IMG/VR virus record: IMGVR_UViG_3300025438_000014
Coordinates: 1-64,000 of that record
Length of the DNA: 64,000 nt
Strand: one strand, 5' to 3'
Source: a virus
In this document: positions 41,774 to 49,715 of the stretch, in pieces
Numbering within the stretch: the first letter of the stretch is position 1
How the letters are laid out: each line of letters starts with the position of its first letter
Notes under the pieces: generated by a model
The model's input: only the letters and a program-made list of their open reading frames with translations
The model's database searches: none
What the model was told of the DNA's origin: nothing
Program-made: the position numbers and the translations under genes

Positions 41774-41847
41774 ACCTTGTGGACCCTTTTGATATGGGTA
41801 TGGGCGCGAGTTCAATGTTCTAGGTTCGAATCCTGGACAAGGTACCA
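41774..41847 (+). tRNA. tRNA-like, perfect acceptor but no normal anticodon arm
   Basis: ACCTTGT/ACAAGGT acceptor with ACCA, ACCC/GGGT arm and T-arm CTAGG-TTCGAAT-CCTGG. The middle does not fold into an anticodon arm. TTTTGAT in the first arm would read TTG if that arm is used. Confidence 0.45.
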
Positions 41848-42150
41848 AGATAATATGCTGACGATGACTCACATAGCCCTATGAATGAGAAACGTAATAT
41901 TAGTCTTTAGAGCTAAGCAGTATATTTAATCATTAGTCGTATGAGAAGTGCGGGCAATTTAGTTATTATCATTAACTAAGCTAATGTTTACTAATTTAAG
42001 AGATAATATGCACTAATCTGTATAATTGTTATTATGTTGCTTACTTCACCCAAGTGATATGATATTTACCCCCTTCTTGCCTTGTGAAGAAGCTAGGAAG
42101 TAAAGTAGTTATAAGTGTTTCTACATTATACAGTTTAGTCTATATTATAT
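41848..42150 (+). other. non-coding spacer
   Basis: About 300 nt without a gene. A weak promoter-family match (GTTGCT, 18 nt, TGATAT at 42036-42065) precedes tRNA-Met. Nothing else clear. Confidence 0.3.
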
Positions 42151-42227
42151 TGCGAGGTAGGGGAGCGGTCGTCCCCACTGGGCTCATAACTCAGAAATCG
42201 TAGGTTCGAATCCTACCCACGCAACCA
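42151..42227 (+). tRNA. tRNA-Met(CAT)
   Basis: Acceptor TGCGAGG/CCACGCA (one mismatch), CTGGG-CTCATAA-CTCAG, T-loop TTCGAAT, ACCA. Confidence 0.88.
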
Positions 42228-42235
42228 AACTTTAT

Positions 42236-42303
42236 TGCAGGATAGCCTTAAGCTAGATAAGTTGTGAAACTTATTGTGAGTTAAACCCTCTCTCCTGCAA
42301 CCA
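42236..42303 (+). tRNA. tRNA-His-like(GTG), degenerate T-loop
   Basis: Perfect acceptor TGCAGGA/TCCTGCA, ACCA, anticodon stem ATAAG/CTTAT with TTGTGAAA, T-loop TTAAACC instead of TTCRANY. A canonical His tRNA is at 45774. Confidence 0.5.
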
Positions 42304-42324
42304 TATTCAAAGAAAGATTATACA

Positions 42325-42435
42325 ATGAACATTCAGAAGTCCCTCCAGCATCTACAGAATAGCGTCGCTTCTTTTAGCGCGGTGTCGGCTGATGAAGCGG
42401 ATTCTAATGACTTGCAGGCTTTTGGTATGCTCTAA
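42325..42435 (+). CDS. 36-residue peptide
   Basis: MNIQKSLQHLQNSVASFSAV onward, followed by a terminator. AAAGA before the ATG. Unknown; similar peptide-terminator layout at 49194. Confidence 0.45.
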   Translation: MNIQKSLQHLQNSVASFSAVSADEADSNDLQAFGML

Positions 42436-42460
42436 ACATAGAGCAAAAGCATAATATACC

Positions 42461-42490
42461 AAAAGCCGCTCCTACTAGAGCGGCTTTTTT
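42461..42490 (+). terminator. intrinsic terminator
   Basis: GCCGCTC/GAGCGGC stem then TTTTTTG. Confidence 0.9.
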
Positions 42491-42503
42491 GTTTTTAAAA
42501 GTT

Positions 42504-42533
42504 CTTGCATATCATCTAATTATATGTTATCTT
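42504..42533 (+). promoter_or_regulatory. phage promoter
   Basis: CTTGCA, 18 nt, TATCTT. Confidence 0.65.
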
Positions 42534-42578
42534 AAATTAAGAAATAAAGGACACACTAACAACTAGGGAGATTAAACC

Positions 42579-43115
42579 GTGTCAAATATTAAATATCCGG
42601 CACTTGTTTTAAATGCTGATTACAGTCCTATTAGTGTGTTTCCGCTATCTACTTGGGGTTTTGAAAGAACTTTACGAAACTTCTTAAAAGGAAGAATTAC
42701 ACCACTAGAGCACTATGATGTTACGCTACGTTCTCCGTCTTTTGAGTACCAGCCGCCTTCGGTTATTGCTTTAAAGAAATACGTAAAACGACCACAGAAT
42801 GTTGTATTCAATAGAGTAAACATTTTCAGACGAGATAACTTTACTTGTCAGTATTGTGGTGATGTTCACTTGCCAAGAGATCTAACTTTTGACCATGTTG
42901 TTCCTCGCGCTAATGGCGGTCCAACTTCGTATGAAAACATTGTAGCATGTTGTGTTCCTTGTAATACTCGTAAAGGTTCATCTACTCACATGAAACCTGT
43001 GAGAACACCTAAAGTACCTTCTGTTAGAGATCTAGCACGAGCTAGTCCTCCAAAAGAAAAACTTCACGCTTCTTGGATAGACTATCTATACTGGAGCGGT
43101 GTATTAGAACAGTAA
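42579..43115 (+). CDS. HNH endonuclease
   Basis: 178 residues. FTCQYCGDVH, LTFDHVVPRANGG and ENIVACCVPCNTRKG form the zinc-anchored HNH core. The N-terminal half (NADYSPISVFPLSTWGFERT) matches the stand-alone HNH proteins of alphaproteobacteria and their phages, which may be host-like rather than homing enzymes. Confidence 0.85.
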   Translation: MSNIKYPALVLNADYSPISVFPLSTWGFERTLRNFLKGRITPLEHYDVTLRSPSFEYQPPSVIALKKYVKRPQNVVFNRVNIFRRDNFTCQYCGDVHLPRDLTFDHVVPRANGGPTSYENIVACCVPCNTRKGSSTHMKPVRTPKVPSVRDLARASPPKEKLHASWIDYLYWSGVLEQ

Positions 43116-43142
43116 CGGCGGACTAATTATCTGGCGTTACTA

Positions 43143-43201
43143 GTAGGGGGGCCATTAATCCTATAGGTATTCGGCTCATTACCGTATTTCCCCTACGACC
43201 A
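43143..43201 (+). other. truncated tRNA-like element
   Basis: GTAGGGG/CCCCTAC pair at the ends, followed by G and ACCA; an arm CGG-CTCATTA-CCG would read CAT. No T-arm. Confidence 0.35.
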
Positions 43202-43228
43202 ATTACCTTATATAACTTAGGATATAAA

Positions 43229-43537
43229 ATGCCATCTAAATATATTGACTTTGAACGAGTAGATAAACTCTCAGCTTTTGAGTCTGATAAACTTTTGTAC
43301 CGTAAAATTCTTAAGGTATCAGAAGAATCTGGTGAACTAGCACAAGCGTTTCTAGGATATGACGGCGCAAGTAATGCGAGTAGCTCTGCTAATCCGAGTA
43401 GAGAAGCTATCTTAGAAGAAGCCTGTGATGTGATTAACTGTGCTATGTCTGTTATCTCAGTAATGCAATTTACTGATGAAGAGACTAAGACAATGTTTGA
43501 TAAGAAACTTGATAAATGGCAATCTAAATACGAATAA
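43229..43537 (+). CDS. MazG-like pyrophosphohydrolase
   Basis: 102 residues. KVSEESGELAQAFL and LEEACDVINCAMSVI supply the ExxE...ExxD metal site. Second MazG-like gene of the window; likely acts on NTPs or alarmone. Confidence 0.7.
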   Translation: MPSKYIDFERVDKLSAFESDKLLYRKILKVSEESGELAQAFLGYDGASNASSSANPSREAILEEACDVINCAMSVISVMQFTDEETKTMFDKKLDKWQSKYE

Positions 43538-43540
43538 CAT

Positions 43541-43630
43541 GGATAGACAAGCCAATGGGCGGTGGCCGCTGCCTTGAAAGCAGTTAGGACTTTAAGTGTC
43601 GTGAGGGTTCGACTCCCTCTCTATCCGCCA
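43541..43630 (+). tRNA. tRNA-Ser(TGA)
   Basis: Acceptor GGATAGA/TCTATCC, CTGC-CTTGAAA-GCAG, long variable arm, GCCA. Confidence 0.93.
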
Positions 43631-43664
43631 ATATGACCCTACAGTTACTTAGGAAGAGAACGTG

Positions 43665-43766
43665 ATGAAACATAAAAAACAAATACTACAACGTACTCTT
43701 CGAAATGATTTCGTACCAGTATATGCAATATCTCCAGGAATATATAGTGTTAAATACGCAAAATGA
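43665..43766 (+). CDS. 33-residue peptide
   Basis: MKHKKQILQRTLRNDFVPVY onward, AGGAAGAG site upstream. Between two tRNAs; unknown. Confidence 0.35.
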   Translation: MKHKKQILQRTLRNDFVPVYAISPGIYSVKYAK

Positions 43767-43817
43767 GCATGTTGCATCTTACTGCGTTAGGCAGTACACT
43801 TATTAAATAATAACAAT

Positions 43818-43900
43818 GCGGGCGTGGCGAAATGGTTATACGCGCAAGACTTAAAATTTTGTTCTTCGGAGTGTGGGTTCGAGTCCCATCGCCCGCACCA
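43818..43900 (+). tRNA. tRNA-Leu(TAA), second copy
   Basis: Acceptor GCGGGCG/CGCCCGC, CAAGA-CTTAAAA-TTTTG, long variable arm, ACCA. Confidence 0.92.
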
Positions 43901-43921
43901 ATTTAACAAAGGATAGCTGTT

Positions 43922-44092
43922 ATGTTAGAAGACTATATTCCTACTACTTATAGAGTCTATTATGAGGATGCTACTGCCGACCCTAATGACCCACCTTTTA
44001 CTGAAGTGTTGGCTATAAACGAGGACGACGCACTCTCTAAAGCTACTTCGCATGACAATAAATCTTGGACACATGCAGAGTACTACGGATAA
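43922..44092 (+). CDS. unknown acidic protein
   Basis: 56 residues, MLEDYIPTTYRVYYEDATAD onward. Unknown. Confidence 0.5.
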   Translation: MLEDYIPTTYRVYYEDATADPNDPPFTEVLAINEDDALSKATSHDNKSWTHAEYYG

Positions 44093-44108
44093 TAATAACT
44101 TAAAGAAT

Positions 44109-44227
44109 AAGCTGTCGTCTAATAGGAGGACACCTCGACGTTGGAAATTATGTTCAAATCCTACTAGTCGTCTAACATGGCAGGACACCGAGACCGAGGA
44201 GATGCAGCCTACAAATGCTGCCAGCTT
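44109..44227 (+). ncRNA. candidate tRNA-like structured element
   Basis: AAGCTG/CAGCTT close the element; a D-arm-like GTC/GAC and TTCAAAT are inside, and AGGACACC occurs twice. Weak. Confidence 0.3.
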
Positions 44228-44247
44228 TTAACAAACAAAGGTATATT

Positions 44248-44568
44248 ATGAATAAGATTAGTATTAATGGTGTTACTTATAGCTCAACCAGTGGTGATAT
44301 TTCAGTACAAGGTAATGTATTATCAATTAGTGGTCAAGAAATCGAAGCAACAGGTATTGTTGAAATTCGAGTACTTGAAGGCTCTATTGGCGAGTTGACC
44401 TCTACTGCCTCTGTTAGCTGTAATGATGTTACAGGTAACGTCAACGCTAAGGGTAGCGTTAATTGTGAAAATGTTGATGGGAATGTTAAGGCTGGTGGTA
44501 GCGTTAATTGTGCTAATGTTAGTGGTGACGTCAAAGCTGGTGGTAGTATTAACCATAGAAAGAAATAA
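44248..44568 (+). CDS. beta-helix repeat protein
   Basis: 106 residues. The last half is made of 10-residue repeats (SVNCENVDGNVKAGG, SVNCANVSGDVKAGG), like bactofilin or polymer-forming beta-helix proteins. Could be a virion fibre or scaffold piece. Unknown. Confidence 0.65.
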   Translation: MNKISINGVTYSSTSGDISVQGNVLSISGQEIEATGIVEIRVLEGSIGELTSTASVSCNDVTGNVNAKGSVNCENVDGNVKAGGSVNCANVSGDVKAGGSINHRKK

Positions 44569-44569
44569 T

Positions 44570-44941
44570 ATGATTGATGTACTGAATGCCGACGTTCTAA
44601 TTATGCGTAAAGCTAAAGATCCTTTGGCAAAAACTATGGTATTCCACCTTGCTGAAATACGCAAGATTGGTAAAAACGATAGCAACCGCGATACAACTAT
44701 AGATGAAGCTGTACAATATATTAAAAAAGCTGTACAAAAACTAAAAGACAATACTCATGCTAACCCTATAGAGATTGAGGTTCTAACTAAGTATTTGCCT
44801 GTAATGGCTACTAAAGACGAAATTCTTGCTATTATCAACCCTATCCTTGCTTCTGGTGGAGGAAAAGGCGACGTTATGAAAGCAGTGAAAACTAAATTCG
44901 GCGTAAATGTTGATATGAAACTTGTATCAACTTTGCTTTAA
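44570..44941 (+). CDS. GatB/YqeY-domain protein
   Basis: 123 residues. EIEVLTKYLPVMATKDEILA and DVMKAVKTKFGVNVDMKLVS then TLL match the YqeY domain, related to the tRNA-binding tail of amidotransferase GatB. Suggests tRNA contact, which fits the tRNA cluster. Confidence 0.75.
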   Translation: MIDVLNADVLIMRKAKDPLAKTMVFHLAEIRKIGKNDSNRDTTIDEAVQYIKKAVQKLKDNTHANPIEIEVLTKYLPVMATKDEILAIINPILASGGGKGDVMKAVKTKFGVNVDMKLVSTLL

Positions 44942-45078
44942 TGATTTGGAGAGCTATAATGGGGATTTTTATTTTCGGAGTACTAGCTGCCGCCTATCTT
45001 ATTTGGGGTCGAGACACAGGACAAAGTAATGAATACTCTAATAGAGGCAAGCCAGTTACATTTACTTTTAGGTCTTAA
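44941..45078 (+). CDS. 45-residue membrane protein
   Basis: MIWRAIMGIFIFGVLAAAYL then polar tail; TAATG coupled to YqeY. Confidence 0.5.
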   Translation: MIWRAIMGIFIFGVLAAAYLIWGRDTGQSNEYSNRGKPVTFTFRS

Positions 45079-45083
45079 ATAAT

Positions 45084-45299
45084 ATGGAAAAATATACAGA
45101 TAACTATTATATGTATTCTAATAAAGAAGATACTAGAGACGCTTTTGAAGAAGCAGTACCTAATGCTACTAGAAATGCAGCCGAAAGAGCTTCTTATGCT
45201 GCTTACGAAGTAATGTTTACAGGTTACTGGACAATGCAGGGTGAGTTTTATGCTACTCACGTAAATGATATAGCATTAGAAGAATCAGTTAAACTATAG
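45084..45299 (+). CDS. unknown acidic protein
   Basis: 71 residues, MEKYTDNYYMYSNKEDTRDA onward. Ends one base before tRNA-Ser. Confidence 0.55.
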   Translation: MEKYTDNYYMYSNKEDTRDAFEEAVPNATRNAAERASYAAYEVMFTGYWTMQGEFYATHVNDIALEESVKL

Positions 45300-45300
45300 C

Positions 45301-45384
45301 GGAGAGTACCGGCAAGGTGTCAAAGTGGGATGGAATTCCATGGGCACGGCAACGTGCGGGTTTCGATTACTCTACTCTCCGCCA
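45301..45384 (+). tRNA. tRNA-Ser(GGA)
   Basis: Acceptor GGAGAGT/ACTCTCC, GTGGG-ATGGAAT-TCCAT, variable arm GCACG-GCAA-CGTGC, T-loop TTCGATT, GCCA. Confidence 0.85.
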
Positions 45385-45499
45385 CTTGTCCGATCCGGCG
45401 GCAATCAATAATTTCCGGCTGACATTAAGAATTCTCTTTGTTATATATTGCACGATTTATGGCAAGGGACGGGAGGGGGTGCAACCCTCCCTAGAGATT

Positions 45500-45575
45500 G
45501 GGGTCGCATGTTCCAAGGGGGCGACGGCGCTTTGCAAGCACTGTGTGAAGGGTTCGATTCCCTTCGATTCCACCA
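45500..45575 (+). tRNA. tRNA-Ala(TGC)
   Basis: Acceptor GGGGTCG/CGATTCC, GGCGC-TTTGCAA-GCACT, perfect T-arm AAGGG/CCCTT, ACCA. The 115 nt before it hold a GGGAGGG/CCCTCCC hairpin. Cys(GCA) is a less likely reading. Confidence 0.75.
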
Positions 45576-45682
45576 ATATAACACTAATTCTAGACTGCAA
45601 AGATAGAATCAGCTAAACCAGCCTCGCTAGGCACGGTAAACTTGAGACAAGAAAAGCTGCTCAATATAGTGTTAGTTACTAT

Positions 45683-45767
45683 GGGGATAATAGAAATGAC
45701 TATCTGTAAGGGTATTCTATATAGTGAGAACACTATAGAATCGTACCACGGGTTCTTATCTCCACCA
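45683..45767 (+). other. tRNA-like element with a single long hairpin
   Basis: Acceptor GGGGATA/TATCTCC with ACCA, a small TAG/CTA arm, then TTCTATA-TAGTG-AGAA-CACTA-TAGAA instead of anticodon and T arms. Confidence 0.45.
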
Positions 45768-45773
45768 AATTAT

Positions 45774-45849
45774 GCTGACTGAGTGTTGCAGGTGTACACA
45801 ATAGATTGTGGATCTATAGTATTCGGTTCGAGTCCGAAAGTCAGTTCCA
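45774..45849 (+). tRNA. tRNA-His(GTG)
   Basis: Acceptor GCTGACT/AGTCAGT, ATAGA-TTGTGGA-TCTAT, T-arm TTCGG-TTCGAGT-CCGAA, CCA. Confidence 0.92.
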
Positions 45850-45864
45850 ACAAGAAAGAAACGT

Positions 45865-46326
45865 ATGTTATATAATAAACCAAGTAATGATAAAGCTTTT
45901 AACGATAATTATGTACGTGCTGTAGATGCGCTTTTTGATAGCTTATATTATCTTGAGCCTAGTTACTTTTATCATTCGCTATCTAGAAGAGAATATATCA
46001 AAGAACATAGAACCGTATTGGTTAAATTACCTAGACAGACAGGTAAAAGCACTTATATACAGTCTTTACAAGCTACTTTAGTACGTAAGAATAGTAAAAG
46101 ATTCTTACTTGTATCTTCTAGCCCTAAATCTCTATCTCCTTACCCTATAACTCCTTATCAGTTTTACAGATCATCTAGTATACGTGCCTTGGTAGGTAGA
46201 AACTTTGATGGTATTTTATTTGATGAATTTAGTAAAAAAGAAATAGATGAGTTTATGGATTCTGATGTTATTCAAAATACCTTAATTTCCACAGCTAATC
46301 CTATCATATTTGGATTAACTACATAA
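45865..46326 (+). CDS. small P-loop ATPase, terminase-like
   Basis: 153 residues. LVKLPRQTGKSTYIQSL is a Walker A as in large terminases and FDGILFDEFSKKE a Walker B. No nuclease domain follows, so it is either a stand-alone ATPase or a fragment of a terminase ATPase domain. Confidence 0.6.
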   Translation: MLYNKPSNDKAFNDNYVRAVDALFDSLYYLEPSYFYHSLSRREYIKEHRTVLVKLPRQTGKSTYIQSLQATLVRKNSKRFLLVSSSPKSLSPYPITPYQFYRSSSIRALVGRNFDGILFDEFSKKEIDEFMDSDVIQNTLISTANPIIFGLTT

Positions 46327-46331
46327 CAACT

Positions 46332-46406
46332 GCCTTATTAGTATATGGGTTATTATACCGGCTTGTCACGCCGACGAAACGAGTTCGAGTCTCGTATAGG
46401 GCGCCA
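46332..46406 (+). tRNA. tRNA-Asp(GTC)
   Basis: Acceptor GCCTTAT/ATAGGGC, CGGC-TTGTCAC-GCCG, T-loop TTCGAGT, GCCA. Confidence 0.93.
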
Positions 46407-46425
46407 TAAATAAAATTACAATAAT

Positions 46426-46501
46426 GGTCGGTTAGCTCAGATGGTAGAGCGCTGTCTTTACACGGCAGATGTCACTGGTTCGATCCCAGTACCGACTACC
46501 A
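46426..46501 (+). tRNA. tRNA-Val(TAC)
   Basis: Acceptor GGTCGGT/ACCGACT, CTGTC-TTTACAC-GGCAG, ACCA. Confidence 0.95.
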
Positions 46502-46507
46502 AATTAT

Positions 46508-46585
46508 TGGAGGACGTAGCAGAATGGTGATGCATCAGATTTTGGTTCTGATTTTTGGTAGGTTCGATTCCTACTCCTCCAACCA
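46508..46585 (+). tRNA. tRNA-Gln(TTG)
   Basis: Acceptor TGGAGGA/TCCTCCA, ATCAGA-TTTTGGT-TCTGAT, T-loop TTCGATT, ACCA. Confidence 0.93.
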
Positions 46586-46628
46586 AAAATAAAATACTAC
46601 GATAAGTAGAAACGACAATAACATTAAC

Positions 46629-46658
46629 CTTGCCTAACGGCTGAATATCCGCTATATT
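46629..46658 (+). promoter_or_regulatory. phage promoter
   Basis: CTTGCC, 18 nt, TATATT. Confidence 0.75.
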
Positions 46659-46690
46659 ATATATACAAACAACTTATATTAGGATTAATA

Positions 46691-47506
46691 ATGAAAACTC
46701 TACTTTTGACTACTTGTGCCGCTCTTACGCTCGTAATGACACCTGCTATGGCCCAAGAAACTTCGGACACTTTGGTAATCGCAGGCGCAAGCGCTACAGG
46801 TGGTTACTTCTCTAAAGCACAGACTGCTGCTGAACGTCTTTCGCAGCGTGGTCATGTTGCAGAAGCTGTAACTACTAACGGTTCTCAGGAGATTACTCTT
46901 GGTATTTGTAGCGGTCAATTCACTGCTGGTTATACGCAGATTGACGCAATGTTTGCTCGTGCTAAAGAAGGCTGTGCTCTAATGCCAGTCGCTACCTACG
47001 GTGTTGAATATGCAATCATGCTGGTTCCTGGGGATTCTGATATTGGTCAGTTGTCTGATCTAGGTTCTGATAATACTGTTCTTATTAATTCCGAAGGTTC
47101 GGGTGCTAATCTGTTCTGGAATACTATTGTAAGTATCGAACAAGGCGAAGAAGGTAGTGACGACGACTGGGCAAAAGCTCAGACAGAAGCAGAATCTTTT
47201 GATATGGCTAATACTCTAGCAGAGTTTGGTAGTGTAGACGCGGTTGTTGTTGTTGCAAGCCTTAATAGCCCTGTGTTTACAAACCTAGTATCTGTAGGGT
47301 GGGAAGCAATCGAGCTTTGGGACAAAGATATTAACGACCAAGAGTTTAACGGTGAATCTCTTTATGCTTCTGAAAAGATCAAAGGCACTATCGGAGGTTC
47401 CTCAATTAATGAGTGGGGCTATGAAGTTCGTAGCTTTGGTGTAGTAACTGTTGAAACTCGTCAAAACCGTGATTTGTTCAGTGATCTAGCCGCCGCTCTT
47501 CGCTAA
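46691..47506 (+). CDS. periplasmic substrate-binding protein (TAXI/NMT1-like)
   Basis: 271 residues with a Sec signal (MKTLLLTTCAALTLVMTPAM then AQ). IAGASATGGYFSKAQTAAER and INSEGSGANLFWNTI resemble the two ligand loops of TAXI-type TRAP solute-binding proteins. It would be exported to the periplasm. An unusual cargo for a phage; codon use is richer than in neighbours, hinting at host origin. Confidence 0.65.
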   Translation: MKTLLLTTCAALTLVMTPAMAQETSDTLVIAGASATGGYFSKAQTAAERLSQRGHVAEAVTTNGSQEITLGICSGQFTAGYTQIDAMFARAKEGCALMPVATYGVEYAIMLVPGDSDIGQLSDLGSDNTVLINSEGSGANLFWNTIVSIEQGEEGSDDDWAKAQTEAESFDMANTLAEFGSVDAVVVVASLNSPVFTNLVSVGWEAIELWDKDINDQEFNGESLYASEKIKGTIGGSSINEWGYEVRSFGVVTVETRQNRDLFSDLAAALR

Positions 47507-47507
47507 T

Positions 47508-47747
47508 ATGAAAGATACTATATTGATCCGGCTGTCCTTATGGATAGCCGGAGGTATCGCAGCCCTACTAGGTTTTATCTCTTGGGCAGATTTACTTATT
47601 AATACCTTCTTTTTTGATGAGTTGATTGTTATGCTGGGTGCAGGAGCTGTTGTATGGTTAGTAAAACGTATGAAAGCAATCTTTGCAGTAACAGAAGATA
47701 AAATGAAAGCTCTTCAAGACGAACTTGCTGCTTTAAAGAGTAAATAA
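47508..47747 (+). CDS. membrane protein with coiled-coil tail
   Basis: 79 residues: two transmembrane stretches then EDKMKALQDELAALKSK. It starts 2 nt after the periplasmic protein, so the two may act together. Confidence 0.6.
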   Translation: MKDTILIRLSLWIAGGIAALLGFISWADLLINTFFFDELIVMLGAGAVVWLVKRMKAIFAVTEDKMKALQDELAALKSK

Positions 47748-47753
47748 AAAAGT

Positions 47754-47783
47754 TGTTGCTCACTCACAAAATATCTGTTATGC
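47754..47783 (+). promoter_or_regulatory. phage promoter
   Basis: GTTGCT, 18 nt, TATGCT. Confidence 0.55.
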
Positions 47784-47814
47784 TAATAAAAATAGATAAA
47801 GTGAGCAACAAAAC

Positions 47815-48756
47815 ATGAAACATGAAGAAAAGTCTTTAAGCCCTTATAGATATATAACTCGTCCAGATTTAGCTATGCCTGAGTGGAGTGCAGACTCAAC
47901 AGGAAGCCATTGGCAGCCTGGAGGTTATGGTAAAAACAGCATTCCTGCTGGTGTATACGATTATCAAGCTCCTTGGGGTTCTGCTCCTTTTCTACGTCGT
48001 GTAGACTTCGTTGGAGACTCAATGGTAGAGCTACCTGATGATCCTACCTCAGAAGTACTCGCACATATTAAAGACTTTTGGTCTAAAGAACGCGCCTTTA
48101 GAGACCTTGGTATAACCTTTAAAAGAGGTATTATACTATATGGACCTCCAGGCGGTGGTAAAACTGCAACAGTATTCAGACTTGCAAAAGAGCTAGAAGC
48201 TAACGATGCTATTATGTTAGTTGCTCAGAGTGCCGGTGAAGCGACCGCAGGTATTCAAATGATTAAAGTTCTAGAACCTAAACGTAAAATCGTTGTAATT
48301 CTAGAAGACTTAGATGGTATCGTAAGACATGGTGATGAATCTCTAACACACTTGCTAGATGGTGGAACAGATGTAGATAGTGTACTATTCTTAGCTACTA
48401 CTAACTACCCTGAACGTCTACCTAACCGTATTCTAAATAGACCAAGCCGTTTTGATGTGCGTATGCGTATCGGAATGCCTTCCGAAGCAGCAAGACGTGT
48501 TTATATTGAACATGTTGTTAGCGGTAATCTACTTGTAAATATTGACGAGCTAGTTGCAAAAACTTCTGGTTTAGGTATTGCAGTAATTAAAGAAGTAATT
48601 ATCCTTACTCAGATCTTTGAGCATACTATTGATGAAGCTATCTCTAAAGTTAAGAATACTACACTAATTTCTGATGAAGAAATTGATAACGACGATCAAA
48701 TTGATAACGACGATCAAATAGAGCGGGGGCTGGACGGTAAGGCAACGCACTGCTAA
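47815..48756 (+). CDS. AAA+ ATPase
   Basis: 313 residues. YGPPGGGKTATVFRLAKEL is Walker A (about residue 110), VVILEDLDGIV Walker B, FLATTNYPERL sensor 1 and NRPSRFDVRM the arginine-finger region, close to the FtsH/BCS1 type. The C-terminus has a tandem IDNDDQ repeat and then reads 37 nt into tRNA-Ser before stopping, so the tail may be recent. Confidence 0.85.
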   Translation: MKHEEKSLSPYRYITRPDLAMPEWSADSTGSHWQPGGYGKNSIPAGVYDYQAPWGSAPFLRRVDFVGDSMVELPDDPTSEVLAHIKDFWSKERAFRDLGITFKRGIILYGPPGGGKTATVFRLAKELEANDAIMLVAQSAGEATAGIQMIKVLEPKRKIVVILEDLDGIVRHGDESLTHLLDGGTDVDSVLFLATTNYPERLPNRILNRPSRFDVRMRIGMPSEAARRVYIEHVVSGNLLVNIDELVAKTSGLGIAVIKEVIILTQIFEHTIDEAISKVKNTTLISDEEIDNDDQIDNDDQIERGLDGKATHC

Positions 48757-48810
48757 TGCGCAGGACACCTAATACGTGTTCACTGGGTTCGACTCCCAGT
48801 CGCTCTGCCA
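48720..48810 (+). tRNA. tRNA-Ser(GCT)
   Basis: Acceptor AGAGCGG/TCGCTCT, CGCA-CTGCTAA-TGCG, long variable arm, T-arm CTGGG/CCCAG, GCCA. Overlaps the AAA+ gene end. Confidence 0.92.
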
Positions 48811-48832
48811 ATTACATTTATAAGGATATGAT

Positions 48833-49087
48833 ATGAGTATACCTACAACAGACCACTGGGCTGTGATTACTACTAGATATACTCATATACCTGCTGATGC
48901 TAGATCAATATCTCATCCCGGACATGGATACCCCGAGCATACTGAAGAAAGTATTGATTATAGCTCTTTTACTTCAGAAGCTGGTATGTTAGCCTACATA
49001 GATCAACGTAATTTAGCAGGAAAATGTGTAATAATTAAGGCACAGCCACTTAAACTAACTGTTACAACTACTGTAGCTGTTAAGTAA
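48833..49087 (+). CDS. unknown small protein
   Basis: 84 residues, His/Tyr-rich first half. AAGGA site. Unknown. Confidence 0.55.
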   Translation: MSIPTTDHWAVITTRYTHIPADARSISHPGHGYPEHTEESIDYSSFTSEAGMLAYIDQRNLAGKCVIIKAQPLKLTVTTTVAVK

Positions 49088-49103
49088 AAAAGTTAAAAAA
49101 CAT

Positions 49104-49133
49104 CTTGCTATACGGTTAATTTTCCGTTATATT
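49104..49133 (+). promoter_or_regulatory. phage promoter
   Basis: CTTGCT, 18 nt, TATATT. Confidence 0.75.
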
Positions 49134-49193
49134 TAAATTAAGAAATCAAACAGACCGCACACGCGGCACACCATTTAACAAAGGACTTCAATT

Positions 49194-49259
49194 ATGACTA
49201 CTTCATGTATGTTTAAGAATTATGAAAATCGTATTAAAACTCCTTGGAGTGCTATGTAA
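49194..49259 (+). CDS. 21-residue peptide
   Basis: MTTSCMFKNYENRIKTPWSA then M, with AAAGGA site, own promoter and terminator: a mono-peptide transcript. Confidence 0.4.
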   Translation: MTTSCMFKNYENRIKTPWSAM

Positions 49260-49290
49260 ACGCGTCTGTAAACAAACAGAAGTTTTTATA

Positions 49291-49322
49291 GCCCTCCCAG
49301 TTTTACTGCGGAGGGTTTTTTA
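49291..49322 (+). terminator. intrinsic terminator
   Basis: CCCTCC/GGAGGG stem then TTTTTTATT. Confidence 0.85.
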
Positions 49323-49324
49323 TT

Positions 49325-49399
49325 GGTGCGGGAGCAAGATGGTTATGCGTCGGATTGCAACCCCGATTTAAGTCGGTTCGATTCCGACCCGTACTTCCA
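49325..49399 (+). tRNA. tRNA-Cys(GCA)
   Basis: Acceptor GGTGCGG/CCGTACT, loop TTGCAAC, T-loop TTCGATT, CCA. Confidence 0.9.
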
Positions 49400-49406
49400 A
49401 ATTTAT

Positions 49407-49481
49407 GACGCTGTAACTCAGTGGAAGAGTACTCCCATCATAAGGGATTAGCCGTGAGTTCGAATCTCACCAGCGTTACCA
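49407..49481 (+). tRNA. tRNA-Met(CAT), third copy
   Basis: Acceptor GACGCTG/CAGCGTT, TCCC-ATCATAA-GGGA, T-loop TTCGAAT, ACCA. Could be Ile with lysidine. Confidence 0.88.
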
Positions 49482-49497
49482 ACTTAAGGACAATACA

Positions 49498-49707
49498 ATG
49501 CTTAATCTCAAAGATATGGTAAAAGGTGACAAACAAGTTACTTTTACGCGCGCTTTTGACGATGCTCTCTGGTATAAAACGGATTGCGGTTTTGAATTTC
49601 CTGTATCTTATGCAGAGACTAAAGGTGCTACCTTTAAGGCAGTAGATAAGGCTATGTTTTTTATGCGGTACATTAGAAAACACATAGCGATTGTGCAACT
49701 TACATAA
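49498..49707 (+). CDS. unknown small protein
   Basis: 69 residues, MLNLKDMVKGDKQVTFTRAF onward, AAGGA site. Unknown. Confidence 0.55.
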   Translation: MLNLKDMVKGDKQVTFTRAFDDALWYKTDCGFEFPVSYAETKGATFKAVDKAMFFMRYIRKHIAIVQLT

Positions 49708-49715
49708 ACATTAAC

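Noticed and set aside
45317-45616. 99-residue open frame across tRNA-Ser and tRNA-Ala
   Set aside because: It overlaps two well-folded tRNA genes and the hairpin spacer; chance frame.
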